Source of the DNA: an uncultured Eubacteriales bacterium
GTDB lineage: Bacteria; Bacillota; Clostridia; Christensenellales; Borkfalkiaceae
NCBI GenBank assembly: GCA_905209085.1
Contig: CAJLRM010000003.1
Span: 124,001 to 188,000, forward strand
Direction: 5' to 3'
DNA: 64,000 bases
Positions 1 through 9,093 of the stretch are shown here, one piece after another. A program made the translations under genes and the position numbers. Each line of letters begins with the position of its first letter. Position 1 is the stretch's first letter. Under the pieces are notes generated by a model. The model saw only the letters and a program-made list of their open reading frames with translations. It was not told where the DNA came from and did no database searches.

Positions 1-3000
1 GCCGCGTCATCAACCGCAACAACCGTCTGAAAAAGATGATGGAGATCGGCGCGCCCGACATGATCATCAAGAACGAGAAGCGTATGTTGCAGGAAGCCGT
101 GGACGCGCTCATCGACAACGGCAGGAGAGGAAAGCCCCTGAGCGGACCTTCCAATCGCGAACTCAAATCCCTTTCGGGAATGCTTCGCGGCAAGCAGGGG
201 CGTTTCCGTCAGAACCTGCTCGGCAAGCGAGTGGACTATTCGGGACGTTCGGTTATCGTCGTCGGTCCCGAACTGAAAATTTATCAATGCGGTCTGCCCA
301 AGGAAATGGCTATCGAACTGTTCAAGCCGTTCATCATGAAACGGCTGGTGGAGAGCGGGCAGTGCCATAACATCAAGACGGCGAAGCGCGCCGTGGAAAA
401 GGCGAAGGATATGGTCTGGAACGTCCTCGAAGACGTCATCAAGGATCATCCCGTACTTTTAAACCGCGCTCCCACGCTGCACAGGCTTTCCATTCAGGCG
501 TTCGAGCCCGTTCTGATCGAAGGCAGAGCCATTAAGATCTCCCCGCTCGTCTGCGGACCTTTCAACGCGGACTTCGACGGCGACCAAATGGCCGTGCACC
601 TTCCTTTGAGCATCGAAGCGCAGGCGGAAGCGAGATTTTTGATGCTTTCCGCCAATAATATTTTGAAACTTGCCGACGGCAAATCGGTCATGTCCCCGAC
701 GCAGGATATGATTATCGGCGCGTACTGTCTTACCATCAAGCGCTGTGAAGAGGGTAGAAGATATGACGATCAGGGTCGTCCCGACGACGACGGGGAGGTC
801 TATATCCCGCCCGTGTACTCGTCCGAAAACGAGGCGATTTTGGCGTATCAGACCAAAGCCGCGCACGAGCAGGACGAAATGTATTTAAAGCGCGTCGTGG
901 AACTTCCCGAGGGCAAGTTCGACGATCTGCCTTTGCCGTATACCTGCCCGATCGACAACACTGATTTCGACGAAAAGAAAGCGGTGCTGATCAAGGAAGC
1001 GACGGTGCGCCTCAATCCCAAAACGGGCAGGCGCGAGGTGAGCGGCATCATCAAGACGACCATCGGCCGTCTGATCTACAACGACGGTCTGCCGCAGGAT
1101 CTCGGCTTCGTCAAGAGAGATACGCCCGAATCCTATCTCAGACTCGAACTCGACACCGAGTTTATCGGCAGCGCGCGCGCGATCGGAAAGAAACATCTCT
1201 CCCGTATCGTCGAAGCCTGCTTCAAGACGGGCGCGGCGCCCAAGGCCTCCTATGTCCTCGACGCCATCAAGGAGAGAGGGTATAAGTATTCCACTTTGGC
1301 GGCGCTTACCACCTCCGTTTTCGATATGAAGATTCCTCCTGAAAAGGAAGACATCGTCAACAACGCGGAAGCGGAAGTTTCCAAGATCTCCAAGAAATAC
1401 GCCAGAGGTCTTTTGAACGAAGAGGAGAGATACCTCGCCGTTATCTCGCAGTGGGATACCGCGACGGATAAAGTGGCGGGACTCCTCAAAAAGCAGGGCG
1501 AAGAAGATAAGTTCAACCCCATCTGGATGATGGCGGATTCCGGCGCCCGCGGCTCTATCGACCAGATCAAACAGCTTTCCGGTATGCGCGGACTCATGGT
1601 CAACCCTCAGGGTAAAAAGATCGAGGTCCCCGTGAAATCGTGTTTCAGAAACGGCCTTTCCGTTCTCGAATACTTCATTTCCTCGCACGGCGGCCGTAAA
1701 GGTTTGACGGATACCGCTTTGAAAACAGCCGACTCGGGATATCTCACCCGCCGTCTTGTCGACGTTTCGCACGAGATCATCGTCCGCGAGGACGACTGCT
1801 ATGCGGGCAGAAAACCGCAGGGCATGAAGGTGCGGGCGATTTTCGGCAGCGACGGCAGAGAGATTGAAGGTCTGAAAGACAGACTGACGGGGCGTTTCGC
1901 GGCGGAAAACGTCGTCAATCCCGCGACGGGCGAGATCATGGTGGGACAGAACGAGTTTATCACCGAGGAGCTCGCCAAAGAGATTTGCGACGCGGGCATT
2001 TCGGAAGTTTCCATCCGCAGTATCTTCACCTGTAACTCCCGTTTCGGCGTCTGCGCGAAATGTTATGGCAAAAATATGGCTACCACGCTTCCCGTGCAGG
2101 TGGGCGAAGCGGTCGGCACGATCGCCGCGCAGTCCATCGGCGAACCGGGCACCCAGCTCACCATGCGTACCTTCCATACGGGCGGTATCGCGGCGACGGG
2201 GGACATTACGCAAGGTCTGCCCCGCGTCGAGGAGTTGTTCGAAGTCAGAAAACCCAAGGGCTGCGCGACGATCTGCGAAGTCGAGGGCATCATTGATCTC
2301 GACGACAGCGACGGCTCCAAGCATATCAAGATCCTCGACGAGGCGACGAAGGAAGTCAAGAAGGAATACTCGCTTCCCTTCAATGCCGAAATCAAGGTCA
2401 AGAAAGGGGATAAAGTGGTCCCCGGGGTACTTCTCAACACGGGCAGCGTCTATCCTCAGGATATTCTGCGCGTGCAGGGCGTCAAGGGCGTACAGGATTA
2501 CCTCCTCGAACAGGTTCAGTCCGTCTATCGTTCCCAGGGCGTGGATATCAACGATAAGCATATCGAAATTATCGTGCGCCAGATGCTCAAAAAAGTCAGG
2601 GTGGAGAGTTCGGGCGATACCGATCTGCTTCCCGGCGAACTCGTGGATATGGTCACTTTCCAGGACGAGTGCGCCAAAGCGATGCAAAAGGGCGGCGCTC
2701 CCGCGCTTGCCAAGAGGGTGCTCCTCGGCATCACGAAGGCGTCCCTCGCCACGGACAGCTTCCTTTCGGCGGCGTCCTTCCAGGAAACGTCGAGAGTGCT
2801 TACGGAAGCCGCGATCCGCACCAAGAGAGATTACCTCGTAGGCCTTAAAGAGAACGTCATCATCGGTAAGCTGATCCCCGCAGGGACGGGCATGAAGGAA
2901 TACAAAGGACTTTCTCCCCAATTTGTCGGCAATTATAAAGACGCGGAGGCAAGCGTATCCGAAGAAATTTCCGCTTCCGTGCCCTATGAAAAACCGACCG

Positions 3001-3065
3001 CTTCTTTGACCGAGGAAACGGCTCCCATTTCCGCCGAATCTTCCGTAGAAGATATGCTCATTTAA
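1..3065 (+). CDS. rpoC: DNA-directed RNA polymerase subunit beta' (5'-truncated by window edge)
   Basis: This is the largest catalytic subunit of RNA polymerase. The gene begins before the window; the first whole codon in frame is at base 3 and reads straight into the conserved VINRNNRLKK stretch, so roughly 1,020 C-terminal residues are present. The Mg-chelating active-site motif NADFDGDQMAVHLP is encoded near 560-600. The bridge-helix/trigger-loop segment GEPGTQLTMRTFHTGG lies near 2140-2190. The second zinc site is visible as a Cys near 1800 and the cluster CNSRFGVCAKC near 2030-2065. The C-terminus carries a short acidic Ser/Glu-rich tail. A strong terminator follows 11 bases after the stop. 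rpoB is expected just upstream, outside the window. Confidence 0.98.
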   Translation, partial: RVINRNNRLKKMMEIGAPDMIIKNEKRMLQEAVDALIDNGRRGKPLSGPSNRELKSLSGMLRGKQGRFRQNLLGKRVDYSGRSVIVVGPELKIYQCGLPKEMAIELFKPFIMKRLVESGQCHNIKTAKRAVEKAKDMVWNVLEDVIKDHPVLLNRAPTLHRLSIQAFEPVLIEGRAIKISPLVCGPFNADFDGDQMAVHLPLSIEAQAEARFLMLSANNILKLADGKSVMSPTQDMIIGAYCLTIKRCEEGRRYDDQGRPDDDGEVYIPPVYSSENEAILAYQTKAAHEQDEMYLKRVVELPEGKFDDLPLPYTCPIDNTDFDEKKAVLIKEATVRLNPKTGRREVSGIIKTTIGRLIYNDGLPQDLGFVKRDTPESYLRLELDTEFIGSARAIGKKHLSRIVEACFKTGAAPKASYVLDAIKERGYKYSTLAALTTSVFDMKIPPEKEDIVNNAEAEVSKISKKYARGLLNEEERYLAVISQWDTATDKVAGLLKKQGEEDKFNPIWMMADSGARGSIDQIKQLSGMRGLMVNPQGKKIEVPVKSCFRNGLSVLEYFISSHGGRKGLTDTALKTADSGYLTRRLVDVSHEIIVREDDCYAGRKPQGMKVRAIFGSDGREIEGLKDRLTGRFAAENVVNPATGEIMVGQNEFITEELAKEICDAGISEVSIRSIFTCNSRFGVCAKCYGKNMATTLPVQVGEAVGTIAAQSIGEPGTQLTMRTFHTGGIAATGDITQGLPRVEELFEVRKPKGCATICEVEGIIDLDDSDGSKHIKILDEATKEVKKEYSLPFNAEIKVKKGDKVVPGVLLNTGSVYPQDILRVQGVKGVQDYLLEQVQSVYRSQGVDINDKHIEIIVRQMLKKVRVESSGDTDLLPGELVDMVTFQDECAKAMQKGGAPALAKRVLLGITKASLATDSFLSAASFQETSRVLTEAAIRTKRDYLVGLKENVIIGKLIPAGTGMKEYKGLSPQFVGNYKDAEASVSEEISASVPYEKPTASLTEETAPISAESSVEDMLI

Positions 3066-3076
3066 AACAGCAAGCT

Positions 3077-3108
3077 GCCCCGCCGTTTATTTACGGCGGG
3101 GCGTTTTT
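3077..3108 (+). terminator. Intrinsic terminator of the rpoBC operon
   Basis: A 10-bp GC-rich stem (GCCCCGCCGT / ACGGCGGGGC, loop of six) is followed by a five-T run. It sits 11 bases after the rpoC stop codon. Confidence 0.93.
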
Positions 3109-3109
3109 C

Positions 3110-3563
3110 ATTCGCGTCGCGCGATGAATTTTGCGGCGAAACGACGTCTTTTGTGTTGCCGAACGCTTGAAAACTTTTTTCGGCGGGAATAATGGAAAGG
3201 GAAAACATCAGTGCGTCGACGCGGGCGCGATTTTAAGGCTTTGAAGGATAGGCGATGAAAGGCGGAATCAGACGTCGGCAAGAGAGGCGGCGGACAAAGG
3301 GCGGAATGGAGAGAAGAATTTTGCAGCCAAAAAATTTGTTGTGAAGGAAAGGTATTTTTATTGCAAATCGTCCAAAAAAGCGTGCTCTATCCTTTTCCTT
3401 TACTTATTTTAGTCCTTTGTCGGCGATATCAGCCGCCGTTTACGGCTTGATTGGAAAGGAAGAAAAAATAGGGAAAAAGACCGAAATTTCCGTTTTCATT
3501 AAATCTTACAACTTTCAAGAAAAGCGCAGGGAAAACGCAGGCAAATAAAAGAGAGGGATTTCC
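3110..3563. other. Intergenic spacer, no gene seen
   Basis: About 450 bases between the rpoC terminator and the next promoter. No open frame here has a ribosome binding site or plausible protein. The stretch 3240-3360 is purine-rich on the plus strand, like several other spacers in the window. Confidence 0.6.
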
Positions 3564-3592
3564 TTGACTTTTTCCTGTCGCCGTGTTATAAT
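3564..3592 (+). promoter_or_regulatory. SigA-type promoter of the envelope-glycan operon
   Basis: TTGACT (3564-3569), a 17-bp spacer and a perfect TATAAT (3587-3592). This predicts a transcript starting near 3600, about 85 bases ahead of the first gene. Confidence 0.85.
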
Positions 3593-3608
3593 TTTTTTAT
3601 AAAAATTT

Positions 3609-3652
3609 TTATTAAGTATGCAACGGAACAGGCGCTTTTCTCTACTTAATAA
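3609..3652. repeat. Inverted repeat in the 5' leader (possible operator or leader hairpin)
   Basis: TTATTAAGTA (3609-3618) is perfectly complementary to TACTTAATAA (3643-3652), with 24 bases between the arms. It lies just after the predicted transcription start, so it could be a two-half-site operator or a leader stem-loop. Its function is unknown. Confidence 0.45.
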
Positions 3653-3682
3653 GCGTAAATATAAAAGCTGAACGGGGGATCT

Positions 3683-5263
3683 ATGCAAAAAAAGACTGTA
3701 CTGATTATCGGCGCGGGACCGGCGGGGCTTACGGCCGCCTACGAGCTTTTGACGAAATCTTCGGATATTCATCCCGTCATTTTGGAAACGGAGGATTTCG
3801 TCGGCGGTATTTCCCGCACGGCGACGTATAAGGGCAATCGCATGGACATCGGGGGACATCGCTTTTTTTCCAAGGACGAAAGAGTGACGCAGTTATGGAC
3901 GCAGCTCTTGCCCGTACAGGGACACCCCGCGAAAGACGATTTGATTTTAGGGCGGGAAAAGCCTCTTAGAGAGGGCGGCCCCGATCCCGAAACGACGGAT
4001 CGGACGATGCTCGTGCGCGACCGCGTTTCGCGCATCGTATATCTCCGTAAGTTTTTCGATTATCCCATTTCCCTCAAAGCCCAAACTTTTTTTAATATGG
4101 GCTTTTTGCGCACGATGAAAGCGGGCTTCGGCTATCTCGGCAGCTGTCTGCACAAGCGCGAGGAAAACAGCCTCGAAAACTTCTATATCAATCGATTCGG
4201 AAAGCCCTTGTATTCGATGTTTTTCGAGGATTATACGGAAAAGCTCTGGGGCGTTCATCCCAGCAATATCGCCGCGGATTGGGGGGCGCAGAGGGTCAAG
4301 GGACTGTCCGTTTCCAAAGCGATCAAAAACGCTTTGTCGAAACCCTTTAAAAAGAAGAATAAAGAAGTCGAAACCAGCCTCATCGAACAGTTTTTATATC
4401 CCAAAAAGGGACCCGGGCAACTGTACGAAACGATGGCGGAAAAAATAGAGGAAATGGGCGGGGAGATCGTACTGAATACGACCGTGAAAGAACTCGTCGT
4501 CGAGGAAAATCGGGTCGTAGCCGCCGTTGCCGAAGACAAGGACGGGAACGAGATCCGATACGACGCGGACTTCTTCATCTCTTCCATGCCCATCAAGGAT
4601 CTCGCGGAAGCGATCGGTCCGAAACATATTCCGAGCGAGGCGTACCGCGTCGCCCGGGAACTTCCCTATCGCGACTTCATCACCGTGGGCTTGCTTCTCG
4701 ACGGCTTAAAGGTAAAGAATAAGACGAAGATGAAGACGCTGAACGGCATCGTTCCCGACTGCTGGATCTATGTGCAGGAGCGGGACGTGCGCCTCGGCAG
4801 AATTCAGATTTTCAACAATTGGTCGCCGTATATGGTGGAGGATCCCGAACATAAGGTGTGGATAGGTCTGGAATACTTCTGTACGGAAGGGGACGATATG
4901 TGGACGAGCCCGGACGACGAATTTATCCGGAAAGCGATCGGCGAGCTGGTGAAAATCGGTATCATCGAATCGGAGAACAACGTTCTCGATTCCACGATGA
5001 TCCGCGTCAAAAAAGCGTACCCCGCCTATTTCGGCTCTTATAAGGAGTTCGATAAAGTACGGGAATATCTCGACACCCTTTCCAATCTGTACTGCGTGGG
5101 GCGCAACGGTCAGCATCGCTATAACAATATGGATCACTCGATGGTCACTGCCATGGTAGCCTGCGAAGACATCCTGAACGGCAATACGGACAAGACTTCC
5201 CTCTGGAACGTCAACACCGAGAAATCTTATCACGAGGTCAAAGATGAATCTGCAAAATCCTGA
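3683..5263 (+). CDS. FAD-dependent NAD(P)-binding oxidoreductase, amine oxidase / UDP-galactopyranose mutase-like
   Basis: A 526-residue cytosolic flavoprotein. The N-terminus has a dinucleotide-binding Rossmann motif (VLIIGAGPAGLTAAYEL, residues 6-22), followed by the GGISRT and DIGGHRFFSK segments typical of the amine oxidase / protoporphyrinogen oxidase-like superfamily that also holds UDP-galactopyranose mutases. The exact substrate cannot be read from the sequence. It is first in an operon with an integral-membrane GT-C-like protein and a GtrA protein, and the next gene overlaps its 3' end by 20 bases. I infer a role in making or modifying a surface glycan or its lipid-linked sugar. The start is supported by GGGGGA upstream and by the Rossmann fold beginning at residue 5. 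Confidence 0.75.
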   Translation: MQKKTVLIIGAGPAGLTAAYELLTKSSDIHPVILETEDFVGGISRTATYKGNRMDIGGHRFFSKDERVTQLWTQLLPVQGHPAKDDLILGREKPLREGGPDPETTDRTMLVRDRVSRIVYLRKFFDYPISLKAQTFFNMGFLRTMKAGFGYLGSCLHKREENSLENFYINRFGKPLYSMFFEDYTEKLWGVHPSNIAADWGAQRVKGLSVSKAIKNALSKPFKKKNKEVETSLIEQFLYPKKGPGQLYETMAEKIEEMGGEIVLNTTVKELVVEENRVVAAVAEDKDGNEIRYDADFFISSMPIKDLAEAIGPKHIPSEAYRVARELPYRDFITVGLLLDGLKVKNKTKMKTLNGIVPDCWIYVQERDVRLGRIQIFNNWSPYMVEDPEHKVWIGLEYFCTEGDDMWTSPDDEFIRKAIGELVKIGIIESENNVLDSTMIRVKKAYPAYFGSYKEFDKVREYLDTLSNLYCVGRNGQHRYNNMDHSMVTAMVACEDILNGNTDKTSLWNVNTEKSYHEVKDESAKS

Positions 5264-6941
5264 CGCTTCCGAAGAAGACGGCGGAGAGGTCGAAGTTTTG
5301 CGGACCCTGCCGCTGAAATCCCAAGCGCCTTTCTCCTTTATGGGCGCGCTCAAAGAAATCGCTCTGTATGCGGGGATATTTTTGTCGGCGCTGGTGCTTT
5401 TTCTGACGATAAAGCCGCTGTACGGCTTTGAACGGAACGGCGTGGTGGCACAGGCGATTGAGGCGGCGGCGATCGGCGCGTGCCTTTTCGTCGGCGGCTT
5501 TCTGGCATTCAATAAGAAATTGACGGCGCAGAGATTGGTGTTGCTGCTATTTATCATGGGAGTCGCTCTTCGCATGGGGTATATGCTCTATACGCCCGCC
5601 AATACCCGTCAGTACGATACCTTTACCAAGAATTTCGACGGGCACGAAGCGTATGCGTGGACGCTCTTTTCGACGGGAAAACTTCCGGCAAAGAATATCT
5701 ATCAATTTTATCATCCTCCTCTCAACGCTTTGTTGCAGGCGGGATTCATGCACTTTATGTCCGGGTTGACGGACGCGTTGACCTCCGTCTTTTCCCTCGG
5801 CAGCTATTTTCCCGACAAATTTTTGGCGGCAAAGCCCGAATATCTCGAGGCGGAACGCTATTTTCTCTTTCAGTCCTGCCAAATTCTGAGCCTGATGTAT
5901 TCCGTCGCCGTCTGCCGTATCTCTTTAAAAATTCTCAAACGCCTGAATATCGGCGGCAACGCGTATGTGGGACTCGCGGCGTTTCTCATCTTTTTTCCGA
6001 GAAACATTCAATTTGCAGGCGCGCTCAATAACGACGCCGTTTCCTATTTATGCGGCATCGCCGCGCTCTATTTCGCGTTGAGCTGGTGGAAAGGCGCAAA
6101 GGACTTTTTAAACATCCTTTTTTGTTCCCTGTTCGTGGGGCTGGGAATGATGGCAAAGCTGTCTTCCGCGACGATTTGCCTGCCCATCGCGGGGATCTTT
6201 ATCTGGGAATTCGTGCGAACGCTGATAAAAAAGGACGGCTCCCTTTCATTGCAAAAAATGATAGGGGAATACGGAGCGTTTTTGCTCCTTTGTATCCCCT
6301 TGGGACTTTGGTTTCAGGTATATGCGAAAATTCGTTTCGATCAGCCGTTCGGATTTGTTTTTTCTAATCTAAACCAAAAATTGTATACGGGGAACCATTC
6401 CTTCTTCGGACGGTTTTTTATCGCCTTCGACGCGAACGAATATTTCGGCTCCCTTTATTGCCGTCCTTTCTCCTTCCACTATAACTTGTTCAATTACGCG
6501 CTGCGCTCGGCTATTTTCGGTGAATTTTCCTATTGGCAGGGCGAGGGGCTGGCGGTTTCGGCGGTCGTTTTGGCGTATATTGCCTGCCTCGTTTTGTTTG
6601 TAGCTTTGATTCGGGCGGTCTATCTCTTTTTCAGATACGACAGAAAAAAGAGCGGCGAAGGCGCGATGGAGGAAAGGCGCAACGTCTTTTTCGTCTTTTT
6701 GCTCGTGCAGTCCCAGGCCCTTTCGGAAATCTATTTCTATATCAAGATGCCCTATGGCTGTACGATGGATTTTCGTTATATCATGCCCATGATTTTAGGC
6801 ATTGCGCTCACCGTCTGGTTGGTCAACGGAAGACTGGTGAAGGAGGGCGGGAAGCTTTCTCTGGCGCTCAGTCGCCTGACTGTCGTTTCCTTCGGATTGG
6901 CAATGCTCTTTTCCTCACTATTTTATATGGTTTGTATCTAA
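5244..6941 (+). CDS. Polytopic membrane protein, GT-C (family 39-like) glycosyltransferase candidate
   Basis: A 565-residue integral membrane protein with an N-terminal cytosolic tail of about 35 residues and many hydrophobic helices. The layout is that of GT-C glycosyltransferases (PMT/GT39-like), which move sugars from polyprenyl-phosphate donors to acceptors outside the membrane. The first outer loop contains YDTFTKNFDGHEAY, an acidic loop of the kind that carries the catalytic Asp in this superfamily, and the YQFYHPPLNA segment follows. The ATG overlaps the preceding gene by 20 bases and has GAGGT in front, so translation is coupled. The stop is 8 bases before the GtrA gene. The exact glycan is unknown. 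Assignment to GT-C is by topology and loop pattern, not by a strong family motif. Confidence 0.65.
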   Translation: MNLQNPDASEEDGGEVEVLRTLPLKSQAPFSFMGALKEIALYAGIFLSALVLFLTIKPLYGFERNGVVAQAIEAAAIGACLFVGGFLAFNKKLTAQRLVLLLFIMGVALRMGYMLYTPANTRQYDTFTKNFDGHEAYAWTLFSTGKLPAKNIYQFYHPPLNALLQAGFMHFMSGLTDALTSVFSLGSYFPDKFLAAKPEYLEAERYFLFQSCQILSLMYSVAVCRISLKILKRLNIGGNAYVGLAAFLIFFPRNIQFAGALNNDAVSYLCGIAALYFALSWWKGAKDFLNILFCSLFVGLGMMAKLSSATICLPIAGIFIWEFVRTLIKKDGSLSLQKMIGEYGAFLLLCIPLGLWFQVYAKIRFDQPFGFVFSNLNQKLYTGNHSFFGRFFIAFDANEYFGSLYCRPFSFHYNLFNYALRSAIFGEFSYWQGEGLAVSAVVLAYIACLVLFVALIRAVYLFFRYDRKKSGEGAMEERRNVFFVFLLVQSQALSEIYFYIKMPYGCTMDFRYIMPMILGIALTVWLVNGRLVKEGGKLSLALSRLTVVSFGLAMLFSSLFYMVCI

Positions 6942-6949
6942 GGAGAGAT

Positions 6950-7690
6950 ATGGAAGAAATTACTTCAGATAAAATCCCTGTACAAATTCCCGAGCCGGAT
7001 CAACAAGCACCCGCGCGGGAATCGGCGCGGGAACCGCGGCAAAACCTCGCGGAGAGTGAACAGCCGCTCGCGCGGGAACCGCGGCAGGATTTTAGGGAGA
7101 GCGAGCAAACGCCCTCGCCGGAATGCGAACGGGAAACCGAGCCGAAACAGGAATCCGCGGGAGAAGGCGTACAAAAAATGGGACAAGACCTTGCGGAGGA
7201 TTCTCCCGCGCAGGAGGCTCCTAAGCAGACGAAAAAGCAGCTGATTCTCGAAATCCTGCGTTTTTTGATCGTCGGCGGAACAGCGACGGTGTTCGATTAT
7301 GCGGTGGCGTATCTGTTTTATCAATGGCTGCTGCCGCCCCGGGTCGTCGGCGGTACGCTTTCGCTCGTCATTTCCACGGCGCTCGGCTTTTGCGTGGGAT
7401 TGATCGTCAATTGGATTCTGTCTGTGAAATTCGTCTTTAAGGATGTAAAAAACAAAAAGGAATCCCGCTCCAAAAAATCTTTCGTCATTTTTACAATCAT
7501 CGGCGTCATCGGACTCGGGATCACCGAGCTCGGAATGCATCTCGGCGTTTCCTTCCTCCCCGACGTCACGCTCTTTTCCTCGCAGACTTTTTTAGGCACG
7601 GAATGGAAATGGTGGATCATGAAGGTGATCATGACCTGTATCGTCCTCGTGTGGAATTACGTAGGCAGAAAACTGCTCATTTTCAAATAA
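6950..7690 (+). CDS. GtrA-family membrane protein with repetitive charged N-terminus
   Basis: A 246-residue protein. The GtrA-like domain with four predicted transmembrane helices fills the C-terminal two thirds (from RFLIVGGTATVFDYAVAYL to VWNYVGRKLLIFK). GtrA proteins are linked to flipping or handling of polyprenyl-phosphate sugars during surface glycan decoration. The first ~95 residues are a disordered Glu/Arg/Gln/Pro-rich tail containing two copies of a 15-residue unit beginning AREPRQ and ending ESEQ. The start at 6950 is chosen because AAGGAGAG sits 7 bases upstream; a longer frame extends back into the preceding gene but has no such site. It is the last gene of the three-gene operon. 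Confidence 0.8.
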   Translation: MEEITSDKIPVQIPEPDQQAPARESAREPRQNLAESEQPLAREPRQDFRESEQTPSPECERETEPKQESAGEGVQKMGQDLAEDSPAQEAPKQTKKQLILEILRFLIVGGTATVFDYAVAYLFYQWLLPPRVVGGTLSLVISTALGFCVGLIVNWILSVKFVFKDVKNKKESRSKKSFVIFTIIGVIGLGITELGMHLGVSFLPDVTLFSSQTFLGTEWKWWIMKVIMTCIVLVWNYVGRKLLIFK

Positions 7691-7905
7691 ATCCCCGGGC
7701 GTTCGTGCGGAAAAAACGTCGTGCAAAAGCAGTTTGTAAAGAAAGCGGACTGCTTTTTCTTTTTCAAAGGACTTCGCGGCGACAGAAGAAGCCTTTAAAC
7801 GGGTAAGATCTTCGTTTGGGGGGAAGCGATCGGCAATAAATATGCTTTTTTTATAAATTCGGCTAAAATATTTTGTAAATTCTTAAAAAATTTTGCCGAA
7901 AGGTA

Positions 7906-7934
7906 TTGAAATTTTGTAAAATGTGTTGTATAAT
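7906..7934 (+). promoter_or_regulatory. SigA-type promoter of an orphan short transcript
   Basis: TTGAAA (7906-7911), a 17-bp spacer and TATAAT (7929-7934). No protein gene with a ribosome binding site follows before a strong terminator at 8081-8118. Confidence 0.75.
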
Positions 7935-7940
7935 ATAATC

Positions 7941-8118
7941 ACCTAACAAAAGAAGCGAAAACGGCGTTTGCATTGTACGAAAACGGATATATGGGAAACG
8001 AGAGTTGGGTGCAACCCGCGGGCGGCGTTTTTGCGATTGAATTAACTACAAGAGATGTGTTAAACTCCTTTTTTGATGTCGGAAAGAGCCGCAATGCAAA
8101 TTGCGGCTCTTTCCTTTT
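7941..8118 (+). ncRNA. Candidate non-coding RNA of about 175 nt (class unknown)
   Basis: A promoter at 7906-7934 and a 15-bp perfect-stem terminator at 8081-8118 frame a short independent transcription unit. Short complementary segments suggest internal folding, including a GTTG/CAAC hairpin near 8004-8015, TTAAC/GTTAA near 8040-8062, and a CGAAAACG segment that can pair with a later CGTTTTTGCG. No reading frame inside has a ribosome binding site. Length and layout would suit a regulatory RNA such as 6S RNA, but I could not verify a family fold. Confidence 0.45.
8081..8118 (+). terminator. Intrinsic terminator of the candidate ncRNA
   Basis: A 15-bp perfect stem (arms 8081-8095 and 8100-8114, core GAGCCGC/GCGGCTC) with loop GCAA, followed by TTTTG. 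It points along the plus strand. Confidence 0.85.
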
Positions 8119-8168
8119 GTCGGGGAGATGGCGTTTATTCGGGAGTGCGTTTCAACGATGGACGAAAC

Positions 8169-8200
8169 ATCGCCGCCGCCCGTTTTCGGGCGGCGGCGAT
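8169..8200 (-). terminator. Terminator of the polysaccharide deacetylase gene
   Basis: A 14-bp very GC-rich stem (arms 8169-8182 and 8187-8200, loop of four) lies six bases past the deacetylase stop on the minus strand. The T-run after it is weak (GTTTCG), so termination may be partial. Confidence 0.65.
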
Positions 8201-8205
8201 AGAAA

Positions 8206-9093
8206 TCATTGCTGTTTTACGTGCGTATATATTTTCCCCGCGAAGAAGGGGCAGTCGAGCGCCTTGGACAATTGAGAAACGTTCACCACCTGATACCCGT
8301 CCTTTTTGAGAGCCGGCAGCAGCAATTTCACCGCCTCGACGGTATGTTTGTACCCGTCGTGCATCAGTACGATGGCGCCGGGGCACCTGTCTTTGTAGAC
8401 CGCGGTAAAGATTTTGTCCGCGGAGATACCTTTCCAGTCCTCCGTATCGATCTGCCAATCGATGAGGGGCGCGTCCGCCTGTTTCAGCACTCTGTCGTTG
8501 AAGCACCCGTAGGGAACGCGGACGAGATGCTTTTCCTTTCCGTCGATCTTTTGCAGAATCTTATCCACGGCCTCGATTTCCTTTTTGATGCTCTCGGAGG
8601 GGAGCTTGGTGAGATTCTTGTGGGAATCGGTGTGATTCCCAAGCTCGAATCCCGCCCCGTAAGCGGCTTCCAGCATGGAAAAGTTCGACGAATCGATGTA
8701 GATGCCGTTGCAGAAAAAAGTGGCGGAAGCGGGGCAGTCGGGATTGTCCTTGTTGAAGGATGCGAAAGCTTGAAGCAGACTTTTGATCGTGCTGTCGGGC
8801 GCGTCGTCAAAAGTGAAGGCGATGAGTTTGCGGTGGATGTCCACGTGCGATACGTCGGTGTCCGAAGTGTTCCATACGGGGGCGCTTTTGTCATCGGCGG
8901 AACTTTTCGAGTCTTTTTGTATTGGCGCGTCCTTTTTTTCTTCGGACGTCTTTATCGGCGTTTCCTGTCGTATGATTTCGCTTGTTTCTTTGCCCGACGG
9001 AAGTGCGGAGGGCGCCGCAGCGGCGCCCCGGGAATGACATGAAACGAGCGAAAAAACGAGCGCGGAAAGCACTAAGTAAGCAATTTTTTTCAA
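8206..9093 (-). CDS. Polysaccharide deacetylase (NodB-domain) lipoprotein
   Basis: A 295-residue surface lipoprotein. The N-terminus has a lipoprotein signal with lipobox LVSC (Cys19), then a low-complexity Ser/Lys/Glu linker to about residue 85. The NodB (carbohydrate esterase family 4) domain follows with recognisable motifs: TFDDAP (motif 1, catalytic base Asp and metal Asp), HTDSH (metal-binding His pair), RVPYG, DTEDW and LMHDG. Members remove acetyl groups from peptidoglycan or other N-acetylated glycans. The start codon is TTG, chosen because GGAGGAG lies 8 bases upstream and the signal peptide begins there. A 13-base perfect inverted repeat (AAAACA-A-TGTTTT, 9115-9127) lies in the presumed leader. 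It appears to be transcribed alone. Confidence 0.88.
   Translation of the reverse strand: MKKIAYLVLSALVFSLVSCHSRGAAAAPSALPSGKETSEIIRQETPIKTSEEKKDAPIQKDSKSSADDKSAPVWNTSDTDVSHVDIHRKLIAFTFDDAPDSTIKSLLQAFASFNKDNPDCPASATFFCNGIYIDSSNFSMLEAAYGAGFELGNHTDSHKNLTKLPSESIKKEIEAVDKILQKIDGKEKHLVRVPYGCFNDRVLKQADAPLIDWQIDTEDWKGISADKIFTAVYKDRCPGAIVLMHDGYKHTVEAVKLLLPALKKDGYQVVNVSQLSKALDCPFFAGKIYTHVKQQ

Noticed and set aside
885..2921. Very long minus-strand open frame opposite rpoC
   Set aside because: It lies wholly within rpoC, whose protein matches RNA polymerase throughout. The frame is open only because of the codon bias of the other strand.
7973..8275. 100-codon plus-strand frame starting with TTG across the candidate ncRNA
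   Set aside because: No ribosome binding site, it runs through a strong terminator, and it overlaps the deacetylase gene on the other strand.
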